Shown one piece after another: positions 54,760 to 64,000 of a stretch of 64,000 nucleotides of DNA. Position numbers and translations under genes: made by a program. The notes beneath the pieces are model-generated. The model was given only the letters and a program-made list of their open reading frames with translations, searched no databases and was not told the DNA's origin. The stretch's first letter is position 1. Each line of letters opens with the position of its first letter. Where the stretch lies: contig JAPYXD010000680.1 of the NCBI GenBank assembly GCA_030998225.1, positions 930,001 to 994,000 of the forward strand, given 5' to 3'. Origin of the DNA: Diplolepis rosae (taxonomy: Eukaryota > Arthropoda > Insecta > Hymenoptera > Diplolepididae).

Positions 54760-55785
54760 ATGGGCAATCAAAGAAAACGAAGAGGAAACAATTTTTTCAG
54801 AAGAATCAAGAATGACTTCGGCGATGAGGTCGTCTCCTACATGAAAACTTTTTCACATTATAAGTTTCAACTTGTTACCAAGTTCAACCAAAGAATTCTA
54901 CTTTTGCGTTGTAGGAAAGAGAGAATCCTTCCACAACATTTGCAACACATCGCATCTCTGGCAACAGTTTTTGATAACAGTAACATTACAAGCATGCATT
55001 CCTTAGTTATAAATAAGTTTCAATTCTCAACTCTAAACCTAGAAATTAAGGACATTTGTTTTACAATCCACAGATTAAAAACCGACTTAAATTTTTTAAA
55101 ACAAAAAATCATGACAATTTTACCAGAAAATATCCACCATCAATTTTTTAATTTTGAATCCAACAAAGCACAAAAAATTTTCGTATCACAAAAAAACAGT
55201 TGTAAATCGAAATTTGAACGTCTTAAAAGAACAGAGGAAAACTATTTAAACAAAGATGATTCCCCTTTCTATCTAAATGATTCATGGTTCATCAATTTGA
55301 CTGACACAAACATTCCAACCGTAGTAACGAAAACAATCAGCCTCGGAAAAAATTTTGGTATTCCTTTTCCTTCAGAAAAACTCCCCATTAAACATCTAAT
55401 TGCAGACTTTGAATCCAACATCCAAAAAATCAAGGAAGAACAAAGAAATGAAGCGAGACATAAGTTTGTTAATTGCATAGAAAGTTTCTCTAACAAAAAA
55501 CAACAACCCCTTAATACCTTCCAAAAACAAGTATTAGAATTTTCGAAATCCACTAACACCTTTCTAAAAAACAACTCTCACATTTTGATTACGAAAGCAG
55601 ATAAAGGCAACATAACTGTAGCCATGGACAAAAATAAATATATTTCTGAAGCCACTCGCATCCTATCGGACAAAAAAACTTATGAGCTCTTAAAAAAAGA
55701 TCCCACAAACATGACCCACAAAAAAGTTAATAACCTTATAAACCTCTGGAGGAAAAAAAGATTATATAACAGACACGGTAGCTAA
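54760..55785 (+). CDS. Penelope-like polyprotein, N-terminal part (frameshifted)
   Basis: 341 codons from the first ATG. The N-terminus is basic (GNQRKRRGNNFFRRI). Residues about 278-300 read LITKADKGNITVAMDKNKYI, the conserved block just upstream of the RT core in Penelope elements (KADKGN). The frame ends prematurely because of one extra A in the seven-A run at 55753-55759. The following frame continues without a stop into the RT domain. Total coding length across both frames, about 860 codons, is normal for the family. The direction needed (skipping one base) is not a standard -1 slip, so a mutation or assembly error is likelier than programmed frameshifting. Confidence 0.85.
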   Translation: MGNQRKRRGNNFFRRIKNDFGDEVVSYMKTFSHYKFQLVTKFNQRILLLRCRKERILPQHLQHIASLATVFDNSNITSMHSLVINKFQFSTLNLEIKDICFTIHRLKTDLNFLKQKIMTILPENIHHQFFNFESNKAQKIFVSQKNSCKSKFERLKRTEENYLNKDDSPFYLNDSWFINLTDTNIPTVVTKTISLGKNFGIPFPSEKLPIKHLIADFESNIQKIKEEQRNEARHKFVNCIESFSNKKQQPLNTFQKQVLEFSKSTNTFLKNNSHILITKADKGNITVAMDKNKYISEATRILSDKKTYELLKKDPTNMTHKKVNNLINLWRKKRLYNRHGS

Positions 55786-57322
55786 CTCTCTCAAATCTAA
55801 CAATCCATTACCAGCAAAATTCTATGGTCTACCAAAAATTCACAAACCAGACCACCCCCTCAGACCTATTGTTTCTTTTTGTGGTAGCCCCACCTACAAT
55901 CTCGCATCTTTTTACAATAACATTATCTCCTGTAACGTACCCCCCCAAGTTTCTCGAGTAAAAAACAGCTTCGATTTCATCGATAAAATCAAAAATATCC
56001 AGGTGCCTCTGAGCCATAAAATCATATCTCTTGATGCTGTATCACTTTTTACAAATGTCCAAATTGGTTTAGCTTTTAAAGGTATAAAAGAGAGATGGCA
56101 ACAAATAGAATCAAAGACAAAAATGCCTTGGTATCAATTTGAAAAAGGCCTCAGAATCTGCTCTTCAAATTCTACTTTCAACTTTCAAGGCCATTCCTAC
56201 AAACAAAAATCTGGTTTCCCCATGGGTTCACCCCTTTCTCCGATTGCTGCGGATATTGTAATGGATGATCTGGAAAAACAATGCATAGCTTCCCTCCCCT
56301 TTCGACTCCCCTTTTATTTTCGATACGTAGACGACATAATTACAGCAGTACCGGCTGATGAAATAGACAAAATTAGAAACACTTTTAACAGTTACAATCA
56401 TAAAATCCAATTTACAGTAGAAGAGGAATCAGATAACAAATTATGTTTTTTGGATGTTCTTATCATCAGAACAGGGGAGAACATCAAGACAAATTGGTAC
56501 CAAAAACCTACTTACTCAGGCCGTATTCTTAACTTTTACTCTCACCACCCATTACACTACAAAATTAATGTGATTAACAACCTTGTTGACAGAGGCATCA
56601 TCTTATCACACAAAAACTTCCACACAGAAAACTTAAAAAAAATCCAAAATATCCTATCACAAAACAATTATCCAACAACAATAATCAACTCCACTATAAA
56701 ACACAGACTCAATTATCTGCTACATAAAGCCTCCATAACCGGGACCCTCATTCACCATCCACCTGTGAGGGAGGGTGAGGAATCTTCTCACTCTTACACT
56801 CGCACAAACAAGCAAAAACAAAACTCAGCTAGCCAAACACAGAAATATGTGTCAATTCCCTATGTTAAAGGGTTATCTGAAAAACTTTCAAGCATCCTCA
56901 AACCTTTCAATATAAAAATTGCCCCACGTAATACCAATGACCTATCACATCTTTTCAAATCAGCAAAAGACCCCACACCAAAACTTGAAACAGCACATGT
57001 GGTCTACAACATTCCTTGCATTGATTGTACAGCAAATTATATAGGCACAACCAAAAGACCTCTAAAAAATAGAATCCAGGAACATAAAAAAGATGTATAT
57101 AACCCCCCAGAAAAATGGACCGCCCTCACCAAGCACACGTGGCGCCAGGATCATAAATTTAATTTTGACCAGGTAAAAATAGTTGACAGATCTAACAATT
57201 ATAAAAAACGTATGATTCTCGAAATGACTCACATTGCTAGCAATGCCCATACAGTCAATCAAAGAACAGACACAGACAATCTATCTGCTTTTTACTTTCC
57301 TCTCTTAAATAAAAAAACTTAG
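55760..57322 (+). CDS. Penelope-like polyprotein, RT core and GIY-YIG endonuclease
   Basis: The open frame enters at the A-run; the first ATG is 56003, but homology begins earlier (FYGLPKIHKPDHPLRPIVS at about 55819-55875). From the ATG: RT motif A SLDAVSLFTNV (9-19), motif B QKSGFPMGSPLSP (68-80), motif C YVDDI (108-112). At about 333-410 is the endonuclease domain VVYNIPCIDCTANYIGTTKR with Arg and Glu downstream (RIQEH; MILEMTH), characteristic of Penelope-like GIY-YIG domains. It would reverse-transcribe element RNA at a nick made by the endonuclease. All RT catalytic Asp residues are present. Confidence 0.88.
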   Translation, partial: DYITDTVANSLKSNNPLPAKFYGLPKIHKPDHPLRPIVSFCGSPTYNLASFYNNIISCNVPPQVSRVKNSFDFIDKIKNIQVPLSHKIISLDAVSLFTNVQIGLAFKGIKERWQQIESKTKMPWYQFEKGLRICSSNSTFNFQGHSYKQKSGFPMGSPLSPIAADIVMDDLEKQCIASLPFRLPFYFRYVDDIITAVPADEIDKIRNTFNSYNHKIQFTVEEESDNKLCFLDVLIIRTGENIKTNWYQKPTYSGRILNFYSHHPLHYKINVINNLVDRGIILSHKNFHTENLKKIQNILSQNNYPTTIINSTIKHRLNYLLHKASITGTLIHHPPVREGEESSHSYTRTNKQKQNSASQTQKYVSIPYVKGLSEKLSSILKPFNIKIAPRNTNDLSHLFKSAKDPTPKLETAHVVYNIPCIDCTANYIGTTKRPLKNRIQEHKKDVYNPPEKWTALTKHTWRQDHKFNFDQVKIVDRSNNYKKRMILEMTHIASNAHTVNQRTDTDNLSAFYFPLLNKKT

Positions 57323-58039
57323 GTTTACACAAAATTTCCACAGCTTCCGAAAAATCTGGAAAACTTTTACCAAATTTTATCGAATTTTATCGATTTATCA
57401 AATTCTTCATTAAATTGCAAAAATTTAAAAATTATTTAATTTCTGTTTAAGAGTCTTATAATTCCACATACGGGCATCATAATATCCATCACTTTGTATG
57501 TACATTAAAAACTCAATTTTTTTTCCACCTTAATCTTGCGACACTGAGACTGTCAAACAAAAAAATTTTTAAAAAATTTTAAAAAAACCCCCCGGTCACA
57601 TGTCTCGGGAGATTGTTGGTGAAAATTTCTAACAGTTATACACAGACTCTTATGACTCGTCTCAAATTTCATAGCCCTCCTTTGTCACATTCTCTGGACA
57701 TCTTGTGGACATATTTCCATAATTTTTTTTTTTTCTCCTTTTCATTGAACCGAGACTTTCCAAAGGAAAAAAAAACCTAACCCTCCACTCCATTTTACAA
57801 AGCCTTTTCCAAGTCAGTTTCCAAGTGCAACTCAGTTTTCAAATAAAACCCGTAGTGTCAGGAGTTATTTGTTTCAAAATTATGTATCTATTTTGTTTGG
57901 GACGAAAGAAAAGGAAGAAAAAAGGAATTTTATGTTCATTTGGATTAATCTTTTTTATCATCGCTGTATGTCTTCTTAATAAAATAACAGGTCAGTTTCG
58001 TTTACAGTGTTTTGTTGGTGATAAGCTCTCATTTTTTGA

Positions 58040-59380
58040 CTTTTTATCCCGCAATGTTTATCCGTCACATGTTATATTTTCAAAATTTTAAATTTTTCTC
58101 CCCTTAGTAATTTTACAGAATTAAATTTTTGTGTACTTTATATTTTCATGCAAATCGAATTTTTTGGACCATTTTTATAGTTTTCACTTTACAATTCATT
58201 TACATCGGTTTTACCAAAAATTGTCATCTGTTACACGTGCTACTTTTAAGTCTCTCTTGTTAGTAATTTTTTCAAATTAAGGTTCACAGTTCTACTTTTT
58301 AGCTATTTTAGTTATTTATACCAATTTTATAATTTCAAACTTGCAATTCTTTTACATCATTTTAACAGAATGCTCATCGGTCACACGTTTAAAATTGTTT
58401 CAAGTTCTTCTTTTGTACCTTTATAGAGAAAATTGTTCTGTACAGTTCATTTACATTTAATTTAGACCCATTTTATAGTTCACATGTATAAATTCACTCA
58501 TATAATTTTATTACAATGTTATCCGCCACACGTGCTATTCTTTTAGGTTCTCTTTAATAATTTCACAGGAAAAAATAAATTTTTTTTGTACAGTTTTTTG
58601 TTACAGTTTTACTGTATCCAAAATTTAGTTATTTAGTCCAATTTTATAGTGTCAAACTTGTAATTTTTTTTTACATCATTTTTTAACAGTATGTTCATCG
58701 GTCACACATTCAAGATTTTAAGTTTCTTCCTCTGTCTTTTTACAAGAAATTTTTCTGTACAAGTTTTTTACATTTTTACATTATTCTTACATTTTACATT
58801 TTTAACATTTAGTTTATACCATTTATAGTTTCACTTGTACAATTTCATTCATATCGGTTAACCAAAATTGTTATCTGTCACACGTGTTACTTTTAAGTCT
58901 CTCTTGTTAGTATTTCTTTCAAATTAAGGCTTTACGCCTTTACTTTTTTAGTAAATTTAGTTATTTAGACCAATTTTTTTAATTTCAAACTTGCAATCCT
59001 TTTACATTATTCTTAACATATTTGTCATCGGTCACAGTTTCAAATTGTTCAAGTTTCTTCATTTGTATTCTTATAGAAATATTTTTTTTTTCTGTACAGT
59101 TCATTACAATTCAGTTTTAGACCAATTTTATAGGTTCACATGCATAATTCATTTATATCATTGTATTACAATGTCTCTAAGGTTCTTTTTAGCAATTTTA
59201 CGAAAAAAATTTTTTTGTACAGTTTTGTTACAGTTTTTCTGTATTGCAAATTTAGTTACTTATCCCAATTTTATTTTCACACCTGCGATTCTTATATCAC
59301 TTTTTTACTACAATGTTTATCCGTCACACGTTCAATTCTTAAGATTCCTCCTTTGTATTTTTTATAGAAATAAATTCTCA
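58040..59380 (+). repeat. Tandem repeats in the Penelope-like 3' region
   Basis: Variants of TTATCCGTCACACGTTC and CATCGGTCACACGTTT recur at about 58048, 58226, 58376, 58519, 58696, 58872, 59024 and 59315, spaced about 143-178 bp. They alternate with CTGTACAGTTCATTTACA and TAGACCAATTTTATAG blocks. A higher-order period near 650 bp is visible (58225 and 58872). The array is strongly T-rich on this strand and non-coding; the ORFs at 58991-59401 and 59140-59367 are composition artefacts. Confidence 0.65.
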
Positions 59381-59409
59381 CTGATGAGGACTCCAACCTG
59401 AGTCGAAAC
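59381..59409 (+). ncRNA. Hammerhead-like ribozyme core at the Penelope 3' end
   Basis: CTGATGAG, stem GACTC/GAGTC closing loop CAACCT, then GAAAC: the conserved core order of a minimal hammerhead. It is followed by GTTT, which could pair with AAAC as a very short stem III, as in dimer-active hammerheads. One G between CTGATGA and stem II is extra relative to the textbook form. Hammerheads are known in Penelope-like elements, where they process tandem transcripts. Confidence 0.6.
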
Positions 59410-59670
59410 GTTTGAAAGAATGTAATAACTGAGTTTTCATCATTTCTGGACCCTAAAGCCAATTTACACATATATCGAATATTCATCAAAGGGTCGATAC
59501 AAGTCCTATCTATAATTATTTTCAAAAACACAAAAGTAGTGCTTCATCCCTCAATTTTGATTGGATGTGGCTGGTTAACGAACTTGTCCTTACTTTTTCG
59601 GCTCCGATAAAGTGTACCAAAGCTCAATTCAATCTGATAATTCTATCGAGAGTTATGCCGCACACGACCT

Positions 59671-59701
<31 letters not shown>

Positions 59702-59821
59702 CTTTCGTAAAAACCATTTTTTCTGATGACTCAGGGGGTCTCAAAACGTAAAGATTTGATGAAAATTTCGAAAGTCATTTTTCACATAAAACCAATACCT
59801 TCTCATCCATGATGAGAATGT

Positions 59822-60637
59822 AAAAAAACTATTGAAAATCCAAAATTCAATTTGTTAACAATAATATGTAAAATACGAAAAAAACGTAAGAATACAAAGT
59901 TGTTCGTTTCAGAAAGATCTACAAATTTTGTCTCACACAGTTTCTGATAAAACATATATTTTTCGTTTCAATTCCAAAAAATACGATTAAAATTCAAAAA
60001 TTCCATTTTTTAGACAAAATATGAGAGATACAAAAAAAACGTTTAGATGGAAAATTGTTTGCCTAAATGAGGTCTACAAATTCTCATTAAGACATTTCGG
60101 GACAGGATGTATATTTTATGTTTTGATTATGAATATTAAAAAAATCCGATTTTTTTCACCAAAATATGTGAGATATGAAATAAGCGCTGTTCTGCAAAAT
60201 CGTTTCCTTAAATAAAGTCTACGATTGTTTTTCCTTTTTGAGAGATTTGGAAGAAAATAAATGATTTTAATCATGTAATTTATTAAAAAGTTACTGAAAT
60301 GTATACAGAAAATCGAGCGCGAAGCGCGAGCGCCATGATGAGAATGTGTTCCTTAAGGCTGATAGAGCCTTAAGTAAATTGAATTTCCTGTTTCACTTAA
60401 TTTCAAAAAGAAATTGAGTGACTTTGAGAAAATGTGTAATTCACATCATCTGTGATATTATTATAAAATTGGTTTGAGCTTCATTATCAAATTATAATAA
60501 ATAAACTTGAATGTATGTGAAGAGCACAAGACCCAGCGCGAAGCGCGAGGTCCAGAAAGAACGGAGCGCGAAGCGCGACGATCAAATCGCGCGCCCTAGG
60601 CGCGCTCAAACTTGCGAGCGAAGCGAGCTGCGCGCCA
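59822..60637 (+). mobile_element. Family H repeat, right part of copy H14 (H16)
   Basis: It continues H14 from AAACTATTGAAAATCCAAAA through three monomers. The internal end-like unit (GATGAGAATGTGTTCCTTAA and GCCTTAAG at about 60337-60373) follows, then the GC-rich block with GCGAAGC motifs (60530-60630). Its terminal hairpin is deleted but the CAGA-plus-T-run boundary is intact, where the outer foldback resumes. Confidence 0.65.
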
Positions 60638-60690
60638 GATTTTTTATGTTGTTTTTGAGATGGTTTTTGAAGTCAAGGTTTTCAATAGGG

Positions 60691-61494
60691 CTGTGAATCG
60701 AGACTTCACGTTCGAGGGGCCTCCTGAATTTAATAGCAAAAATAGATTTTATTGTTTCAGATTTTTAGATTCTTATCGTCAATGAGAAGGATTGGTTTTA
60801 TGTGGAAAATCACTTTCGGAATTTTCATCAAATCTTTAGGTTTTGAGACCAAAATCATGGATTAGAGCATTTTTGGTGTTTTTGGGGAAATGGAAAATTG
60901 CACTAGTGGTTTCTAATAGTGTTCATAAATCTCTACTAATTATACCCGTAATATTTTTCGATTAAACCAAAATTTAGAATGTTAGAGTAGGTTAAAACTT
61001 GAGAAAAGTTAATATAAAAATTTGAAATTTAAATGAAAAATATACGTTTTATTAGAAACTAGGTCAGGAAACATTTGTAGATCTTATTCAAACAAACAAT
61101 TTTGGAAACATACGTTTTTTTCGTATTTTGAATATTATTGTTAAAAAATTGAAATTTGGATTTTCAATAGTATTTTTTTAAATTAAAAAGAAAAATATAC
61201 ATCTTATGACAAAATGTTGTGATTCAAAGTTAAAGATTTTCATGTAGTCAACAATTTTCTATCATAACTTTTTTTTCGTATTTCGTATAATTTAACTAAA
61301 AAAATGGAATTAAGGAACACGTATTTTGGTTAAAAAATGCAAGTTTTTACTTTCAATAGTGTTATTTTTTAAAACAAAACATAAAATATACATCTTGTCA
61401 AAAAATGTCCTACTAAGAATTTGTAGACCTCATTCAGGCAAATAATTTTCCCACTCAACGTTTTTTTCCTACTTTACATATTATTGAAGATATA
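60691..61494. mobile_element. Rearranged family H fragments
   Basis: 60770-61020 is a diverged plus-orientation start (ATTCTTATCGTCAATGAGAA, TTTTATGTGGAAAATCAC) lacking the microsatellite. From about 61030 the text switches to minus orientation (AAATATACGTTTTATTAGAA, GATCTTATTCAAACAAACAA). This continues to the mariner insertion. Confidence 0.45.
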
Positions 61495-61692
61495 CACAGT
61501 GTGTCCCAAAAATAACCGAATTTTATATTTAAATCATACAACATGCAGCGCCATCTATTGAAAATTTGCAGCATTAAAAAGATAAATTCATTCTCTTTCA
61601 AACGCACTTAAATTCATGTAAATCGGATGACAGATGTGAAAGTTACAGCCATTTCAATAAAAGAAAAAGTGTGCTAATGTTACAAAACAAAA

Positions 61693-61971
61693 ATGGAACA
61701 AAGAGTAAATATAAAATTTTGTGTTAAACTTGGAAAAAAATTCGCTAAGACATACGAATTGATGAAAAAAGTTTATGGTGATGATTGTATGAGTCGTACT
61801 CAAGTTTATACGTGGTTTACACGATTTAAAAATGGTCGTGAGGATTTAAATGACGACCTAAGGCCAGGTCGTCCAGAAGTTAGTAATCGTGCTAAATTGG
61901 TAGAAAAAGTCCGTGAAATCATTGGTATCGATGCAAATTTTACTGCGAGAATTAAAGAAATGAGGAATTAA
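61693..61971 (+). pseudogene. Mariner transposase, N-terminal DNA-binding part
   Basis: MEQRVNIKFCVKLGKKFAKT, then YELMKKVYGDDCMSRTQVYT, WFTRFKNGREDLNDDLRPGR: the paired helix-turn-helix DNA-binding region typical of mariner transposases, ending in the linker GRP. A frameshift near 61950-61965 stops the frame, while the neighbouring frame continues EELNTSKNTIWRILTEDLGK. Confidence 0.85.
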
Positions 61972-62336
61972 ATACGAGTAAAAACACTATTTGGAGAATT
62001 TTAACTGAAGATTTGGGTAAAAGAAAGGTCTGTGCACGTTTTGTTCCACATCAGTTAAATGAAGACCAAAAAAGTGAACGAATTTTTTATGATAAAACGG
62101 ATTTCTCTCACCAACATCCTTCGTATTCGCCTGATGTATCACCATGTGACTATTTTCTATTTCCAAAACTGAAAACCAAGATGAAAGGAGCATTTTATGA
62201 TGATATCCCAGCCATTCAAGCAGCCGTAACCAAGGTGCTGAAAAATATTCCTATAAATGACATAAAAAAATCTATGCATGCGCTGGTTGATCGTTTCAAA
62301 CGTTGTATTAAGTCTAATGGAACCTATTTTGAATAA
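61966..62336 (+). pseudogene. Mariner transposase, C-terminal part with catalytic-core deletion
   Basis: It continues in a shifted frame: RKVCARFVPHQLNEDQKSER jumps at about 62085-62110 directly to HPSYSPDVSPCDYFLFPKLK. About 120 residues between these blocks are missing, including the first two catalytic Asp regions (GDE and HDN). The third Asp (PCD) and the C-terminus (KRCIKSNGTYFE-stop) remain. The product would be inactive. Confidence 0.85.
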
Positions 62337-62416
62337 ATAATAACTTTCAAAGATAATATAATGTGTATCTTATTATATATTCAAAAAGTTCGGTTATTTT
62401 TGGGACACACTGTGTA

Positions 62417-63130
62417 TGTTGATGTTGATACGTGGCTTTAGAGTCCATGAATATTACATATTATTGCTAAAAAATTGAATTTTGGATTTTAAATAGTATT
62501 TTTTTAAATTAGAAAGAAAAATATACATCTTATGACAAAATGTTGTGATTCAAAGTTGTAGATTTTAATATAGTAAACAATTTTGTACCATAGCTTTTAT
62601 TCGTATTTCGTATGATTTAACTGATAAATGGAATTAAGGAAAACACTTTCATCACGAGACTCGCGCTTCGCGCTCGATTTTCTGTATACATTTCTGTAAT
62701 CTTCTAATAATTTACATAATTAAAAAAAATGTATCTTCTTCCAAATATCTCAAAATGGAAAAAAATTTGTAGACTTTTTTTAACCCAAAGATTGTTTATT
62801 TTAACGCTTATTTTGTATCACATATTCTAGTTAAAAATGGATTTTTTCATTTTCAATAGTGTTTTTTTATAACCAAAACATAAAATATACATCTTGTCAA
62901 AAAATTTCCTGATGAGAATTTGTATACCTCATTCAGGCAAATAATTTTCCCTCTCAACGTTTTTTTCGTATTTTTATTTTAAAAACACTATTGAAAATTA
63001 AAAATTCAATTTTTTAACCAAAATATGTGAGACACGAAATAAGCGTTGAAATGCTAAATCGTTTACTTGAATAAAGTCTACGATTGTTTTTACTTTTTCA
63101 GATATTTGGAAAAAGATAAAAAGTTTTAAT
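62417..63130. mobile_element. Family H fragments continuing after the mariner
   Basis: Minus-orientation monomer text resumes (ATTACATATTATTGCTAAAA). The CACTTTCATCACGAGACTCG and CGCTTCGCGCTCGATTTTCT segments follow near 62645-62680, and further monomers run to about 62965. It then switches to plus orientation (AAAACACTATTGAAAATTAA) to about 63130. Confidence 0.5.
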
Positions 63131-64000
63131 AATCGCTTTATACCAATGTTTTAAAAATAATTATATTTCTAAAAAGCATGGCTTATTTTCTCAGGGAAAA
63201 TATTTTTTACAACTCTAACCTTTCCAATTTCGGGCTCGATGTACACAATCGAAGACAAGGAACTAAGACTCGTGATTTAAAAGAAAAATCAGTATAAGCC
63301 TATATTGATTTCCCTGTAATATATATATTTTCATAATTTCATGATTTCCTATTTTCTCGCATCATATTTTTTTCGCATTTTATTTTTGGTTCCCATTTTT
63401 ATCTTATACATAATTATTAAAAATGTGGAAAATTTGGATTCCTTGTAAAGGAATGTAAGGAGTAAAAATTAAATTGATATTTTAATGAAATATTTATTTT
63501 CACTTATTTATAAAATACCGACTTTATATTAATTTTAAGTATTTTTATATCATAAAGTAACAATATGAACTTATCTTTTCAAATTTCTTTTATTAATCTT
63601 TTTGCATAAAAATGTAACAACTTATTTCTGTCATTTGTATGTATCATTAATTTTGGTGCTGACTGAATAAAATATTTCGTATAAATAATAATTGAGTATT
63701 CATTACGAATGAGAAAAGGAAGTATTAAATAAGGATTTAGTATCAGAGCCTTTTTGACCCCTACAATTCTCAAGTAGGAAATTTGTATGACGAGCAGGAG
63801 ATATTCAGAGATAAAATTTGTATTATATTTACTCCTAGTCTAACACTCAAAGACCTGGAAATGTAAATATCAAAATGCTCAGAATAGTTTCGACATTTTG
63901 ACCAAGGTTTGAGCTTGATCCTAGTATTTTGTCCCGGAAAGTGGTGCATTTTCATATTTCAGATATAACCCAGTTTAATTAATATTTAACAATAATGACT
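63131..64000. other. No feature recognised
   Basis: AT-rich to 63700. Two short minus-strand ORFs at 63579-63773 and 63770-63955 are unrecognised. Confidence 0.25.

Larger units (their letters stand above)
54722..59513 (+). mobile_element. Penelope-like retroelement, near full length
   Basis: A 15-bp direct repeat AATTATTTTCAAAAA flanks it (54707-54721, 59514-59528). Near the left end, the 23 bp at 54730-54752 (GATATATGTGTAAATTGGCT...) are the exact complement of 59454-59476, leaving a one-sided tail AGGGTCGATACAAGTCCTAT at the right. Between lie a split RT/GIY-YIG reading frame, a T-rich tandem repeat region and a hammerhead-like core. This layout fits Penelope-like elements, which insert by target-primed reverse transcription and often carry inverted end fragments. 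Only one frameshift breaks the coding region, so the insertion is relatively young. Confidence 0.85.
53558..59821 (-). mobile_element. Family H repeat, copy H15, inserted in H14/H16 and itself interrupted
   Basis: The minus-strand element's 3' end is at the left: the complement of GGGCAGA at 53558-53567, a hairpin with GATGAGAATGT, and the GC-rich block to about 53740. Monomers follow to 54721. The remainder resumes at 59514 after the Penelope-like element and ends with the element start at 59799-59821. The A-run between flanks (8 plus 7 A's, against 9 in sister monomers) marks a T/A homopolymer target. The ORF at 54302-54484 is repeat shadow. Confidence 0.7.
51507..60690. mobile_element. Outer foldback element interrupted by nested insertions
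   Basis: CCCTATTGAAAAACTTGACT at 51507 is mirrored by its near complement ending at 60690. Inner arms (51540-51720 against 51895-52049) are built from GACGTCAAAAACGACGTC-like words. The right arm is split: it runs to GACGACTTTTTT at 52049 and resumes with TTTTTTATGTTG at about 60638. The uninterrupted left arm (complement GACTTTTTTCATGTTG) provides the empty-site sequence. Without insertions it would be roughly 600 bp. The ORFs at 51502-51684 and 51858-52130 are composition artefacts. Confidence 0.7.
61495..62414 (+). mobile_element. Mariner element with intact ends and internal deletion
   Basis: Perfect inverted ends of at least 26 bp begin CACAGTGTGTCCCAAAAATA; TA at 61493-61494 and 62415-62416. 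The length of 920 bp, against about 1.3 kb for a full mariner, is explained by an internal deletion in the transposase gene. Intact ends mean it could still be mobilised by a related transposase. It is inserted in family H sequence. Confidence 0.88.

Noticed and set aside
55745..55765. Programmed -1 ribosomal frameshift at A7G in the Penelope-like element
   Set aside because: Restoring the frame needs skipping one base (+1) or removing one A, not a -1 slip; a simple indel is more economical.
58991..59401. 136-codon ORF downstream of the Penelope frame
   Set aside because: Phe/Ile/Leu/Tyr-rich translation of a T-rich tandem repeat; no domain and not in the reading frame of the polyprotein.

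Overview
This 64 kb window looks like an intergenic, repeat-saturated stretch of an AT-rich arthropod genome, most likely an insect. That inference rests on the element types present (mariner and Tc1-type DNA transposons, a Penelope-like retroelement, rolling-circle-type non-autonomous repeats) and on the absence of operons, ribosome binding sites or dense coding. The species is not identifiable from what I can see. No intact host protein-coding gene could be recognised. Nearly all long ORFs are either transposon proteins or shadows of repeats. Functions given for small elements rest on termini and target-site patterns read by eye.

The commonest component is one repeat family, called family H here, with at least fifteen copies or fragments on both strands. 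Its start is a T-run followed by ACATTCTC and a small hairpin. Next come a CTGT microsatellite, a run of about 155-bp monomers, and a GC-rich block full of GCGAAGC motifs. It ends with GATGAGAATGT (the complement of its own start), a terminal hairpin and a T-run. This architecture resembles the non-autonomous Helentrons (HINE/DINE-1 type) of rolling-circle transposons.

Layout. 1-1.6 kb: two decayed mariner-superfamily transposases, one split by a 230-bp palindrome. 2.9-5.1 kb: two head-to-head H elements. 6.4-9.9 kb: a TA-flanked MITE inside an H fragment, an element with CCAGTACTGG clusters, and tRNA-derived SINE pieces. 11-21 kb: several H copies, a pogo-like element (16.6-17.2 kb) and MITEs. 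21.6-23.5 and 28.6-30.9 kb: two oppositely oriented arrays of diverged ~300-bp repeats. 32-39 kb: H copies, a TA-flanked MITE family with ATCAGTGA motifs, and nested foldbacks. 40-50 kb: a TTAA-flanked MITE, three snap-back insertions of Penelope type, and a 204-bp tandem array. 50.7-51.5 kb: the only GC/CpG-rich stretch, possibly a host promoter or first exon. 51.5-60.7 kb: a four-layer nest, consisting of a foldback containing an H element, which contains a second H element, which contains a 4.8-kb Penelope-like retroelement. 61.5-62.4 kb: a mariner with intact ends but an internally deleted transposase.

The Penelope-like element at 54722-59513 is the best preserved mobile element. It has reverse transcriptase and GIY-YIG endonuclease motifs, one frameshift in an A-run, tandem repeats downstream, a hammerhead-like ribozyme motif, a 23-bp terminal inverted match and a 15-bp target-site duplication. 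Two small snap-back elements (43.7 and 48.2 kb) carry antisense hammerhead-like motifs with a sense tail, so retrotransposition with inversion seems to have happened repeatedly here.
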